Notes: generated from the letters alone by a model not told the origin. Counted from the first letter of the stretch, positions 8,580-17,724 are shown. The stretch: DNA of 64,000 nt from Aliiroseovarius sp. S1339 (GCF_023195695.1 NZ_JALPQG010000003.1:1-64000), one strand, 5' to 3'. Numbers and translations: made by a program.

Positions 8580-9833
8580 CTAACTGTCAATCTCGTTCAT
8601 GACGGCCAAAACTTGAGAAACCTCTTGTGTCGTATTGTAATGGCACATCGAAATTCGAATGCAATCCGGCAAATCTAAAGGCTTAAGAATGTTGCCGCTG
8701 TAGTGATCTGCTTTGCGGACGTGGGTGCGAATTCCCCCTTTGTTCAACATGCTCACAACGTCGGTAGATGCTACGCCCTCGACCACGAACGATACTGTGC
8801 CTTCTCGCTTTAAATTGTCAGCACCGGCCAATATGGTGACCTCATCCATCTCCCGAAGTCCGGGAAGGTTGCCAGTGCCGTTTATCAGTGTATCGGTCAA
8901 AACCGTTTCATAGTTGTTGATCGCTTTGCCCGCAGCTTCGATCCGCTGTCGTGGGTTTATCTCTTCCGAGACCTCCCCACCCAGCCAATCAAAGTAGGCG
9001 ACAACATCCGAAATCGCGGCAAAGGCACCTGTGTCACGTGTGCCCAATTCCCAATTATTGGTGGGCCCGCCGATCAGGGCTTCGTGCGGCAATGCAGTTA
9101 GCCGGTCTGAAATCCATGCAATCCCATATCCATGACGTGAAAAGACTTTGTAGGGTGAAATTGCATATCCGTCGGCGTCGTAGGCGGCCAAGTTTATCTG
9201 ACCATGCGCGGCATGCTGGATACCGTCGACAATGATCATGCAATCGGGTGCAACTGCGCGGATCACTTTGGAAATCGCGGCCACATCGATGCCTATTCCA
9301 GTCACAGGCGACGCGTGCAAGATTGTCGCCACCGCCACATCAGGCGTCATTTGTGCGGCGTAATCCTGTGCGGTGACAATGCCATTGGCATCGCTATGCG
9401 CCACGTTCACATAGTCCATCCCGCCGATCCCTGCCCAATGGCGCGCGGCACTTCTGCTGGACGGATGTTCAATTGAACTGCCGATGACTTTTGACCCCTT
9501 CGGCGCATTAAGGCAGGCCGTGCGGATCATACGAAACAAAAGCTCAGTTCCGGTTTCCCCAACAATGAACTGCCCCGAGGTGGGATTCATCAACACGGCC
9601 AAATCAGCTTTTGCCTTTTCAATTGTTTTGACCAACGCTTTTGCAGCGGGGTTGTCGCGCCCTTGATTGTCTGGAAATGCCGCATATTTCGCCGATGTCT
9701 CGACCACTGACTTCAATGTGAGCGCACCACCCCCATTCTCAAAATAGACGCGCGGGCCTTGGAAAGGACAGCTGTCGATATGGGCAAACCGGTTGCGGAT
9801 GGCTGTGATAAGGGTCGGGTTATCTTGGATCAT
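8580..9833 (-). CDS. Cysteine desulfurase-like class V aminotransferase
   Basis: PLP enzyme of 417 residues in the class V (SufS/NifS-like) superfamily, closest by eye to the 'cysteine desulfurase-like' branch. The PLP lysine lies in AISPYKVFSRHGYGIAW and the cofactor Asp in IIVDGIQHAAHG. The start at 9833 (MIQDNPT) is chosen over an upstream ATG because the 21 extra residues are not family-like. It lies between a TAXI receptor gene and a LysR gene on the same strand. Whether it acts on cysteine or on another amino acid cannot be judged from sequence. Confidence 0.82.
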   Translation of the reverse strand: MIQDNPTLITAIRNRFAHIDSCPFQGPRVYFENGGGALTLKSVVETSAKYAAFPDNQGRDNPAAKALVKTIEKAKADLAVLMNPTSGQFIVGETGTELLFRMIRTACLNAPKGSKVIGSSIEHPSSRSAARHWAGIGGMDYVNVAHSDANGIVTAQDYAAQMTPDVAVATILHASPVTGIGIDVAAISKVIRAVAPDCMIIVDGIQHAAHGQINLAAYDADGYAISPYKVFSRHGYGIAWISDRLTALPHEALIGGPTNNWELGTRDTGAFAAISDVVAYFDWLGGEVSEEINPRQRIEAAGKAINNYETVLTDTLINGTGNLPGLREMDEVTILAGADNLKREGTVSFVVEGVASTDVVSMLNKGGIRTHVRKADHYSGNILKPLDLPDCIRISMCHYNTTQEVSQVLAVMNEIDS

Positions 9834-10049
9834 TGGGCTATTCCGTTTAGTTAAAATGCCGCTGAGGAATGGGTAATCGCAGTCGGCGCGATGCACTGGC
9901 CAAGCCTTGAGTGATGGTCATATCTGCTGTTGTTGAGGGGGAGTTTGTTCGATCTAGACAGGTATTTAAAACGATTAATTATCATCCGGACGTATCGAAA
10001 AAAAGAATGAATGGGCGCGAAAGAGGGATATTAGCCCGCCGTACTCATG

Positions 10050-10958
10050 CTAGTTGTGATAGCTGCTTCCAAAATCACAATGCGACTTTGCCAGCTCTGC
10101 AATTTCTTGAATAAACGCATTGGGCCTGTCGCCTCGGTACATTGCCACATACGGAATGGGCGGCAATGGCACCTTTGTCTCGATGATCTCAAGCTTACCG
10201 GATTCTTCAAACCGCTGACAGAACTGGTAAGGTAAATACGCAACCCCAAGCCCAGCAACCGTCAAGCCAAGCAACGCCGTCATGGAATCGCAAACCAAGG
10301 TTTCTTGGAACACAACACCACGATCCTTAAGCCATTTATTAAGATACAGCCCTGATCCAGACGCGTGACCTTGGACTAAGACGGGAAACTCTGCCAAATC
10401 CCTATGCCTGATTGGCTTTGCGAGGTTTACCAGCCCCTTTTTGGCCATCCAACAATTTTGCACCGTTGCGATAGGTACGGAAGAAAATTCAGGCAATGTG
10501 AACGCTTCTGGGATGATAATCAGATCAAGCTGACTCTGCTCTAGATCACTTAAGAGCGCTCTCGACATATCTACCTTTGGGGATATTTGCACATTACTAA
10601 ACTGGTCTTTTACTGCCGAAATCAACTGTGGTAACCAAGTGATCGTCGTTAATTCGGTCACACCTATTCGAAGCGATCTTGGTCGGTTCGCCACACCTTG
10701 CTGGATTTCCGTGATCTGATCATGCAAATGAAGAATTTGCTTGGCCACTTCGAAAAGTTCTTCGCCACGTGCCGTCAACTTGGCTCCACGCATACTACGA
10801 TCGAATACCTCAATTCTTGACCCACGCTCAAGTTCGTGAACGCGTTTCGAGATCGCCGACTGGGTTGTGTAAAGCCGCGCAGCCGCCCGCTCAAAGGTGC
10901 CTAGTTGAGCGATCCAGTACAGAGCCTCAAGTTGCTTCAGAGTAATGTTTGCGTTCAT
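10050..10958 (-). CDS. LysR family transcriptional regulator
   Basis: LysR-type regulator, 302 residues from the ATG at 10958. The helix-turn-helix region reads LKQLEALYWIAQLGTFERAA and then SAISKRVHELERG, similar to the regulator at 5650-6579, so the two look like paralogues. It is upstream of the class V aminotransferase gene on the same strand, with 216 nt between them, and probably regulates that gene and perhaps the TAXI receptor. Confidence 0.9.
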   Translation of the reverse strand: MNANITLKQLEALYWIAQLGTFERAAARLYTTQSAISKRVHELERGSRIEVFDRSMRGAKLTARGEELFEVAKQILHLHDQITEIQQGVANRPRSLRIGVTELTTITWLPQLISAVKDQFSNVQISPKVDMSRALLSDLEQSQLDLIIIPEAFTLPEFSSVPIATVQNCWMAKKGLVNLAKPIRHRDLAEFPVLVQGHASGSGLYLNKWLKDRGVVFQETLVCDSMTALLGLTVAGLGVAYLPYQFCQRFEESGKLEIIETKVPLPPIPYVAMYRGDRPNAFIQEIAELAKSHCDFGSSYHN

Positions 10959-11626
10959 TTTGCCTTCCAATTCTGAAATTCTATTCATTCCATTATGTCA
11001 CCCTTATCCGCCAAGTATCATCCCTTAACAGAATGACAACACCGTTAAGTCCCGTGCAGGGTTTAACTTCCAAATTCGACGTTCGGAACAATGAGGGTTT
11101 GCTATTTCAAAAAACAGCACGGCTTTCCAGTTTGGCCCCCTCATCCTTCCTACTACAGATTGAGAGATCAATGTTCTCACGCCCAAGAACGTTCACCGGC
11201 GTGTCGTTACCAAGTACTCAAGCCACAGATAAGCCCCCGTTAACCGCTTTACCCATGGCAAAAAGCAAGGAAGGTCATCTGGCGTAGAATCGATTTCTGG
11301 GCAACAATCTCAAGCAACAAAGCGGTCATTGGCGCATTGTGCAGCATCAAACACAATGGGCTCTTTTGAGCCATTCGCCGCACGATGATCCAATGTCTGC
11401 ATTGAATTTCAAGAACTGATCAGTGGTGGCGAGGTGCAAACCCCGCCGCTCCTTTTGTTTTGACTCAAGGGATTTGGACAAGACAAACGCCCTGGTTCGT
11501 CAGGGTGAAACCGAAGCCGCCTTCGGTCAGGCTCACCAACCGCACGCGATCTTTCGAAAAGCTCTCCTATTGTTGTCTGTGGCCGATATAGTCACAAGAA
11601 GCAAAAGGAAGGGACGGCTCTCGGCC
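10959..11626. other. Intergenic region with degenerate repeat
   Basis: No gene is supported in these 668 nt. The open frame 10949-11287 lacks a ribosome site and overlaps the LysR start region. A diverged copy of the intergenic repeat lies at 11322-11384. The last part must hold the promoter of the SRAP gene. Confidence 0.5.
11322..11384. repeat. Degenerate intergenic repeat, copy 3
   Basis: Shares the pattern CGG(A/T)C-TT-...-GCAGCAT with the copies at 43-128 and 13891-13974 and the end word TTCGCCGCACG with copy 1 only. It is more diverged than the other two. Confidence 0.4.
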
Positions 11627-12283
11627 ATGTGCAATCTCTATTCATCTAAGATGCCACCAGAGGCGATGCGTCAGCTTTTTGACGTCCCATCTGCTCGCGA
11701 CCTTCTGGGCAATGCCGAACCTCTGCCAGCAATCTACCCGAAATACTTGGCACCTATCGTCACCACCGATCAGGGCGGCCTTGCTCTGGTCAAAGCATCG
11801 TGGGGTTTTCTCACTCCGAACAAGAGTAAGAAAACCGGAAAATGGCTGAAGCCTTCGGCATGGAACAATACGCGAGACGATAAAATCCGAACTGCTTCAC
11901 TCTGGCGCGATAGTTTTGAGAACCGCCGCTGCTTGATCCCCGGCACCGCCTACGCCGAAGCCACAGGACGCAATCCAGCGACATTTCACTGGTTCGATGT
12001 CAAAGGCACTGAAGGGTTCGCATTCGCTGGCATATGGAAGCAACAGACAGCAACTGTGGGGGACACCGACGTGGACGGCAAATTCTACAGCATGGTCACG
12101 ACCGCCCCAAACGAACTTGCGGCGAAGTACCACAATCGAATGCCGGTTATTATTTCACCCAGCGATTACGAAGAGTATCTAACCGGCGACCCCGGCATGG
12201 CTTTCAACCTCCTGCGTCCCTTTCCCGCTGATCAGATGCAGGTCATCGGCAGCGGCGAAGGTCTCCGCTCAGAACCTGGATAA
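11627..12283 (+). CDS. SRAP (YedK/HMCES-type) protein
   Basis: SOS-response-associated peptidase family protein, 218 residues, the usual length. The start is fixed by the family: Met is followed by the catalytic Cys2 (MCNLYSSK), which forms a covalent thiazolidine link with abasic sites in single-stranded DNA after Met removal. The conserved HNRMPVI with the active-site histidine is near residue 168. The usual NARxE segment is NNTRDDK here and the usual FYEW is AYAEA, so it is a somewhat diverged member. It stands alone on the plus strand. Confidence 0.9.
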   Translation: MCNLYSSKMPPEAMRQLFDVPSARDLLGNAEPLPAIYPKYLAPIVTTDQGGLALVKASWGFLTPNKSKKTGKWLKPSAWNNTRDDKIRTASLWRDSFENRRCLIPGTAYAEATGRNPATFHWFDVKGTEGFAFAGIWKQQTATVGDTDVDGKFYSMVTTAPNELAAKYHNRMPVIISPSDYEEYLTGDPGMAFNLLRPFPADQMQVIGSGEGLRSEPG

Positions 12284-12324
12284 CGCCTGTTCCAGTTTCA
12301 GAATGTTCCCTCTATGTTCACTCC

Positions 12325-12597
12325 ATGCCACTGCGACCACTCACACTGGGATTTCGGTTTAGTGTTAGAGTCACCACTCTGACCGCATGTGATGTTGTGG
12401 AGTTTGTGTGTCCTAGCTGCGGAAAAAAATACTTGGTTGCACCATACCAGCTTCACCTGCGGTTTCTTCCGCACACACACTTGGACCAAGTCGGAGAGAA
12501 GTTCCATTGCCGTGTCTGCGGGTGCCGTGGAAATGCCCGCTGGTCGGTGTACAGAGCCGAGTTGCACATACGCGACGTAAAAGGTAACTCCGATTAG
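12325..12597 (+). CDS. Small zinc-ribbon protein, unknown
   Basis: A 90-residue frame with two cysteine pairs, CPSCGKK (about residues 29-35) and CRVCGC (about 62-67), spaced as in a zinc ribbon; the second pair carries an extra Cys. The N-terminal 20 residues are not informative and the real start may lie later. It follows the SRAP gene by 41 nt on the same strand. Function not recognised; a nucleic-acid or protein-binding zinc module is the most that can be said. Confidence 0.55.
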   Translation: MPLRPLTLGFRFSVRVTTLTACDVVEFVCPSCGKKYLVAPYQLHLRFLPHTHLDQVGEKFHCRVCGCRGNARWSVYRAELHIRDVKGNSD

Positions 12598-12755
12598 GTC
12601 ATCAAGGGTTTTTTAGCGCACCCAGCAGTATCCGCGTTTGGATTAGTCCGCTTCCCCTTCGCTAGAATGGCGCGGCGAACTATGAGCTCGTGCGTATGGC
12701 TTGGGGTTGCCTTGGGTTGCACACTCGATAGTCTTCTTGATGTCATCTAATACTT

Positions 12756-13850
12756 TTGAAGGTCTTTTCGCCAATGCCATTTTCGCCCGAACGAACAGAC
12801 CTAATCAAGGCGCGTATTGTTGAACGGTTAGCGTCTGGGCACTCGAATGAGTGGGAGGAGTCTTTTCTTAACAATATGGCTGTGCGGTTCAATCGGTATG
12901 GAACCAAGACGCGCTTGAGCGATGCTCAGTTCAAAACGCTGCACAGGGTGTTGAAGCTGAATCGTGAAGGGCAAGTTAAGTCACTCAATCCCCAGACTGA
13001 TCACAGTGGTCGGGCCACAGCACCTCGCGCCCCAAGACCCTACCGACCAAAGGCACGCCCAATGTCAATTGCCCGCGCTGTCACGGCCCCTAAGAGGGCA
13101 GTCCGGCGGGCGGAGCGGCAAGTTATGTTGCCAATCGTGTTGGTTTTAGGGTTCTTCGCGCTGGTCGGTTCGTTGTTTGATTCTGCGTCGTCAGGGTCCT
13201 CGACGTATCGTCCGCAGGAAAAACCGACACCTCAGGCGAGCAGTGCCGAAATTGTTTACGTCACTGGATCGCGGGTCAATCAACGAGTGGGGCCGTCGAC
13301 ATCTACCGACGTGATGGGCGTCCTAACCAAAGGTACACAGGTGCAGGCAGTCGGCCAGCAAAGGAACTGGACAAAAATTGTATCGACACTTGGTACAGGC
13401 TGGATATCATCTAATCTCCTTTCCTCAAGAAGCGCAGTCGTAGCCGTATCCCCGTCGCTAGGGCGGGCACTTAGGGCCAGTGATGTGCGTGTCATAGACG
13501 GTGATACGGTCGATATACGAGGGCAAGACGCTAACGTCCGGCTTGTCGGTTTCAATGCACCTGAGACTTGGAGACCATCGTGCAATGCAGAACTTGAGGT
13601 GGGGCAGCGTGCAACCGCGCGGTTGGGTCAACTTGTGCGGTCTGCTGGGACTATCGAGTTTAGACGGGTCGCTTGTTCGTGCAGGGCGGGTACCGAAGGC
13701 ACTGATCAGTGCAATTTCGGCCGGCGATGCGGGTCGTTGTTTGTGGACGGCGTAGATGTCGGCGAAATCTTGATGGGTGAAGGTTTGGCAGTGGCTTATC
13801 GGTGCGGGAGGACTAGCTGCCCACCGCGCCCGCAAGCTTGGTGTCGGTAA
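12756..13850 (+). CDS. Membrane-anchored SH3 and thermonuclease-like domain protein
   Basis: Protein of 364 residues. An N-terminal cytoplasmic basic region (1-120) is followed by one membrane helix (about 124-142, MLPIVLVLGFFALVGSLF), a bacterial SH3 domain (about 165-222, VTGSRVNQRVGPSTSTDVMG) and a staphylococcal-nuclease-like domain (about 240-350, VRVIDGDTVDIRGQ..RLVGFNAPE). The Asp of DGDT and the following Arg/Glu positions of this fold are present. The cysteine-rich end CGRTSCPPRPQAWC recurs in relatives, so the C terminus looks complete. Probably periplasmic nuclease or binding module; role unknown. Confidence 0.8.
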   Translation: MKVFSPMPFSPERTDLIKARIVERLASGHSNEWEESFLNNMAVRFNRYGTKTRLSDAQFKTLHRVLKLNREGQVKSLNPQTDHSGRATAPRAPRPYRPKARPMSIARAVTAPKRAVRRAERQVMLPIVLVLGFFALVGSLFDSASSGSSTYRPQEKPTPQASSAEIVYVTGSRVNQRVGPSTSTDVMGVLTKGTQVQAVGQQRNWTKIVSTLGTGWISSNLLSSRSAVVAVSPSLGRALRASDVRVIDGDTVDIRGQDANVRLVGFNAPETWRPSCNAELEVGQRATARLGQLVRSAGTIEFRRVACSCRAGTEGTDQCNFGRRCGSLFVDGVDVGEILMGEGLAVAYRCGRTSCPPRPQAWCR

Positions 13851-13890
13851 CGGCCCTTATCGGACTTTCAGCTTGTCCCAGAACTGGCTG

Positions 13891-13974
13891 GCTCGCTTCC
13901 CTAAACCGGACGTTCATGCGTAATGCAGCATTTCGGGCCAACAGAGGTTTGGATCGCGGACAAAGCGAAATTTC
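13891..13974. repeat. Degenerate intergenic repeat, copy 2
   Basis: Aligns with 43-128 over its whole length. Lies in the 328-nt gap between the nuclease-domain gene and the VOC pseudogene; nothing else is recognised in that gap. Confidence 0.6.
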
Positions 13975-14178
13975 TATTGACAAACTCGACATAGAATTAA
14001 GTCGAAAGTACCACGTTTCGCCAGTCCGGCTCTCGGTATGGTGAATTGTCTGAGATCAACGCCCCGGCACCACGCCTGCGATATGAGTCACGGAAGTGCG
14101 CAGACAGGAGCTATCCACACACGACATGCGACAGCATACCTTAAAGTTAGCGACGCTCTGGGCGATAGGAGCAACCTG

Positions 14179-14540
14179 ATGCCAAATCTAATCAAATGTT
14201 CCTCCGTCTATCCAACGCTTGCCGTTTCCAGCGTAGCAGAGGCCTGTGCATGTTATGTGGAAAGGCTTGGTTTTGGTATCAATATTTTTGGGGCCAACCA
14301 CCGTCACACGCCGCCGTTCTGATGGAAGGCGCTTGCGTGCATTTTTGGAATGGCAAGCTGCAGCTCGGTGAGTATTGGTTCTATTTCGACATCACTAATT
14401 TTAGTGCGATGCAAGAGCGTGCTTGAGTCAACGGGGGAGAGATCACTCGAGCTCTTGAAGATTACCCCCGGGGTATGCGCGGGTTCAACGTACTTGGTCT
14501 CAACGGTTGCAGCTGCCGATTTGACCAACACCTTCGATGA
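14179..14540 (+). pseudogene. Decayed VOC (glyoxalase/bleomycin resistance) protein
   Basis: The first frame gives a typical VOC start (VYPTLAVSSVAEACACYVERLGF). The reading frame then shifts near 14290, and the next frame gives HAAVLMEGACVHFWNG and EYWFYFDI, stops at TGA 14424-14426, and continues with EITRALEDYPRGMRGFNV and NGCSCRF up to TGA 14538-14540. One frameshift and one nonsense codon are thus needed to explain a single gene of about 120 residues. No function is expected. Confidence 0.8.
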
Positions 14541-14650
14541 CAATGCTAATGCCGCGCGCGGCCAATTGCTGATCGTTGCGGTCCGGGCTGGAAGGAAACG
14601 AATTGACTGCCCGCGTCTGAGGTCCTCCTGCGCCTGGCTATGAACCCGGA

Positions 14651-16177
14651 TCACTTCAACAGATAGCGATAGGCCGTGCCAGCAATCACAAACGCCGCCG
14701 CGCCAAATGCGATGTGGCGCGAGGTCAGCACACGTCGCTTTGATGTGCCCCGTTCGAAGCGCGGATCAAGCATGCGGGTGTCAGCCATTAGGGCCCCGGC
14801 ACCTGTGTCCTCTTTCAAATCTGGCGACCGTAATCCGCGGCCATCTGGCGCGTTAAGCGCCTCGACTGCTGGAAGCACGCGGCCGGATTCGGCGAGTTTT
14901 TCAGCCAGCGTACCAGGTGTGCAGCCCAGATGTTCTGCCAACAAGCGATTGCGCAGATCGGCGATGATCTGGCGGGTGGCATCGTCCTGCGCCTCGATGG
15001 TCAGGTCGCATTCGGTATCGAAACCCAGCGAGCGGCGGTCGACATTGCTTGAGCCAACCCGCAAAATTCGATCGTCGATTACACAGACTTTAGCGTGCAC
15101 ATAAATCGGTTCCTCTGCCGCATTGACCGGCGACCAAATCCGAAAACGGTTTTCGTGATCTACTGAACGCAATTCTTCAACCATGCGGGTGCGGGTGACG
15201 TGCATGGCATTGTCTTCGACAGCATTCGTCGCCGCGACGGGATTGATTACGATGACGTCCGGGCCGTCCTTTTCGCTCAGCCGCTGTGACAACGCGTGGT
15301 TGACTGCGTCTGAGGCGAAATATTGGCTTTCCACATAAATCAAAGACTGGGCCGAGGCGATTTCATCCATCACCATTTCTTCAATTTCGTTTATCAGGGG
15401 TCGGTCTTCTTCCGGCGGATTGGTGCGCGAGATGGCCACCGGTATGTCGCGACAGCTGACATCAAGTGATGCTGGCCAGATGTCGCCTGAGGGCAGATCC
15501 GGCGGTGTCAATTCTTCGTCGGTCGCGCGAAGCCACCGGGCGCGGGCCAGATCGCCAAGATCGCGCGCCGCAGGGCCGGTTACGGCGTTGGTGACATCAT
15601 GCCATGGGGCAGCGGGTGATCCGTCCTTCAACACGCGTCGCGGGTCGTCAGGCGCGTGATCAGGGGTGTCCCAGCGTGCATCGGTCACGTCGATCCCGCC
15701 GCAGAACGCCAATCGATCATCCACAACAACGATTTTCTGGTGGTGGCAGGCCCCCACCGGGTGTCGCCCGTCCAGCGCGAGCCTGATCCGATCTGGCCCG
15801 ACCAGTTTCAGACGTAACGCTGGCACCATCCGCCCAGGGGCAATCAGGGCAGAACCGGACCAGCGCAGAAGATAGATCATCAGGTTAGGGTTGCGGTCGA
15901 CCACGGCTTCGATGAAGTCGATGACCTTGTTGGGATAGCCATCAGGCGCATTGCCATCTTTATCGCTTTCGCCTGGCAGCATCTCGATTTCTAAATCGAA
16001 ATCCCAGCCGACCAAAAGGACCTGCTTTTCTGCCGCAACCAAGGCCTCGCGCAGCGCCGTGAAATATGCTGCGCCGTCTACCACCAGCTCGAACTTGTCG
16101 GCGGTGCTTACCCTCCAGCAGTTGCGGCTGGGGTCAAACAGGCTGGTCTGTTTTGGTGGTGCAGAGGGCTGTGGCAT
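14651..16177 (-). CDS. Phospholipase D-like / cardiolipin synthase-like protein
   Basis: PLD superfamily enzyme, 508 residues from the ATG at 16177. Two HKD motifs are present: HHQKIVVVDD and VHAKVCVIDDR, the second followed by VGSSNVDRRS. These form one active site acting on phosphodiester bonds. The C terminus is hydrophobic (IAFGAAAFVIAGTAYRYLL), suggesting a tail anchor in the inner membrane. An EcfG-type promoter lies at 16252-16276, so it is probably induced by general stress. Cardiolipin synthesis or phospholipid turnover are both possible. Confidence 0.85.
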   Translation of the reverse strand: MPQPSAPPKQTSLFDPSRNCWRVSTADKFELVVDGAAYFTALREALVAAEKQVLLVGWDFDLEIEMLPGESDKDGNAPDGYPNKVIDFIEAVVDRNPNLMIYLLRWSGSALIAPGRMVPALRLKLVGPDRIRLALDGRHPVGACHHQKIVVVDDRLAFCGGIDVTDARWDTPDHAPDDPRRVLKDGSPAAPWHDVTNAVTGPAARDLGDLARARWLRATDEELTPPDLPSGDIWPASLDVSCRDIPVAISRTNPPEEDRPLINEIEEMVMDEIASAQSLIYVESQYFASDAVNHALSQRLSEKDGPDVIVINPVAATNAVEDNAMHVTRTRMVEELRSVDHENRFRIWSPVNAAEEPIYVHAKVCVIDDRILRVGSSNVDRRSLGFDTECDLTIEAQDDATRQIIADLRNRLLAEHLGCTPGTLAEKLAESGRVLPAVEALNAPDGRGLRSPDLKEDTGAGALMADTRMLDPRFERGTSKRRVLTSRHIAFGAAAFVIAGTAYRYLLK

Positions 16178-16251
16178 GGTGATATCTGTTCCTTTGCCTC
16201 GAGGCATCCGTCCGGGGGACGCCCCGAAGAGCTTGATCCATCATAGCTTAC

Positions 16252-16276
16252 AACGTGGGGCAGGGTGGATGGTTCC
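16252..16276 (-). promoter_or_regulatory. EcfG-type promoter for PLD gene
   Basis: On the minus strand GGAAC, 16 nt, CGTT. It lies 75 nt upstream of the chosen PLD start. The motif matches the known alphaproteobacterial EcfG consensus GGAAC-N16/17-CGTT. Confidence 0.78.
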
Positions 16277-16355
16277 GTTTTTCTCGCTCGACTAAGCGTC
16301 TGCCCGCTTTTTCACGCAGATATGGCTGCGATGTGGTGCGCACTTAAAAAATGTC

Positions 16356-16381
16356 GGAACCAAACCGGGCGCCGCCCCGTT
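16356..16381 (+). promoter_or_regulatory. EcfG-type promoter for hemerythrin operon
   Basis: GGAAC, 17 nt, CGTT, 55 nt upstream of the small gene at 16437 and divergent from the PLD promoter at 16252-16276. Confidence 0.75.
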
Positions 16382-16436
16382 CCTTATGCAAGCGCAACCG
16401 GCGCTGCGGCTCAAAGACAGTACAGGGAAGGCAGCT

Positions 16437-16661
16437 ATGAAAACAGATGATTCCACTATGAATGCACGGTCTGCAGCGCAGACGCGGGCACTGGGACCGG
16501 AGTCTGTGCGTAATCTGACCAAGGCGTTAGAGATTTATCGCCAGCTGCTGTCGCATATCGACCAACGTCCCCCAAGCCAGCGCGCGTCCACCATCAGCGC
16601 GATAAGTGACGGTTTGCACCGTCTGCAAGATAAAGGAGCCGCAAATGACCAACATTTATGA
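16437..16661 (+). CDS. Small hypothetical protein upstream of hemerythrin
   Basis: A 74-residue hydrophilic protein with a good ribosome site (AGGGAAGG) before the ATG. It contains a helical stretch (SVRNLTKALEIYRQLL..IDQRPPS) but no known domain that I recognise. It overlaps the hemerythrin gene by 17 nt, so the two are probably co-transcribed from the EcfG-type promoter at 16356. Confidence 0.6.
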   Translation: MKTDDSTMNARSAAQTRALGPESVRNLTKALEIYRQLLSHIDQRPPSQRASTISAISDGLHRLQDKGAANDQHL

Positions 16662-17115
16662 CGCAATCAAAGAAGACCACGACATGCACCGTGAACTTCT
16701 GAACGAGATCAAGGAAAGCGCTGCGAAGGACAGAGGGAAGCTTTGGAAGACGTTTTACGAAGACGTGAAAAGTCACGCCGCCGCAGAAGAAGAAACCTTT
16801 TATTCGAAGCTGATTTCGAAAACCTGGGGGCAGGACGCCGCGCGACACTCGGTCCATGAACACCAGCAGCTTGATGACTTGATGGAAGAATTGAACGTCA
16901 TGGAACAGTCCGCAGATTTGTGGATGAAAAAGTTCGAAAAACTGGCGCACGATTGTGAACATCACATGGATGAAGAAGAGAATGACGTGTTCAAGCGGGC
17001 CAAAGAAGCCATCGACGAAGATGAGATCGAAGGCTTCGGCAAAAAGTTCGAAGAGCGAAAGAAGAAGGAACGTAAGCTGATCGACGACAAACGCGAAGAT
17101 AGTTTGGAAGATTAG
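16645..17115 (+). CDS. Hemerythrin HHE domain protein
   Basis: A 156-residue protein of the HHE cation-binding family: repeated helices with His and Glu at KEDHDMHRELL, SHAAAEEETFYS, SVHEHQQLDDLM and CEHHMDEEENDVF, the four-helix pattern that binds a di-iron centre. The C-terminal tail is strongly charged (Lys/Glu/Asp). The start at 16645 has AAAGGAG 6 nt upstream. Family members bind oxygen or help handle oxidative and nitrosative damage; placement in the EcfG regulon supports a stress role. Confidence 0.88.
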   Translation: MTNIYDAIKEDHDMHRELLNEIKESAAKDRGKLWKTFYEDVKSHAAAEEETFYSKLISKTWGQDAARHSVHEHQQLDDLMEELNVMEQSADLWMKKFEKLAHDCEHHMDEEENDVFKRAKEAIDEDEIEGFGKKFEERKKKERKLIDDKREDSLED

Positions 17116-17171
17116 GCCTTAAACGTCGCGTGACATGAAAAGACCCGGCGCGATCTCCGGTTCTTAGTATT

Positions 17172-17196
17172 GGAACCTTGACCCGCCAGCCGCGTT
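17172..17196 (+). promoter_or_regulatory. EcfG-type promoter
   Basis: GGAAC, 16 nt, CGTT, 26 nt upstream of the ATG of the interrupted host-attachment-family gene at 17223. Confidence 0.75.
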
Positions 17197-17222
17197 GTCT
17201 TGTTAGCAAAACGGAGGCCACC

Positions 17223-17675
17223 ATGACGAAATTGCGAAACGGAACCTGGGTTCTGATTGCTGACGGCGAGTAGGCTCTTTTCTTGGTTAACGAAGGCGAT
17301 GTTCAGCACCCGAACTTGCAGGTGATCCGCAAGGAAGAGCAAAACAACCCGCCAGACCGCGAGCAAGCAGCAAACCGGAGCGGTCGGGTGCACCAAAGTG
17401 CGACCCATGGCAAATCGGCCTATGAAGACACCGATTGGCACCAGCTGGGCAAAGAACGTTTTGCACAAAGCCTGGCCAAGCTGCTGTACCAACGCGCGCA
17501 TGAAAACGCTTTTTCTCAACTTGTGATATGCGCTGGGCCGGAAGTCCTGTCCACGTTGCGCGACGAGTTGCATATGGAAGTTAGTGACCGGGTGATTGCT
17601 GAGATTCCCAAGACACTGACAAATCACCCGACCGAAGAAGCCGAGCAGATCATCTGTTCCGAGCTTGGTAAGTGA
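17223..17675 (+). pseudogene. Host attachment family protein with internal amber codon
   Basis: The frame begins MTKLRNGTWVLIADGE, reaches TAG at 17271-17273, and continues in the same frame with ALFLVNEGDVQHPNLQVIRKEE and, near the end, HMEVSDRVIAEIPKTLTNHP, a hallmark of the Host_attach family (about 150 residues). Without the stop, the gene is full length. A single change of AAG to TAG would explain it. Its EcfG-type promoter and an AACGGAGG-like ribosome site remain intact, so inactivation may be recent, or the downstream part may still be made from a later start. Confidence 0.82.
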
Positions 17676-17699
17676 TCGCACACCAGGCGCAGTTTTTTG

Positions 17700-17724
17700 G
17701 GAACCAAACCTCTGGCCCGGCGTT
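17700..17724 (+). promoter_or_regulatory. EcfG-type promoter for PLDc_N miniprotein
   Basis: GGAAC, 16 nt, CGTT, 54 nt upstream of the ATG at 17779. Confidence 0.78.

Noticed and set aside
10949-11287. 112-residue frame before the SRAP gene
   Set aside because: No ribosome site, odd Ser/Pro/Leu composition and overlap with the LysR start; likely non-coding.
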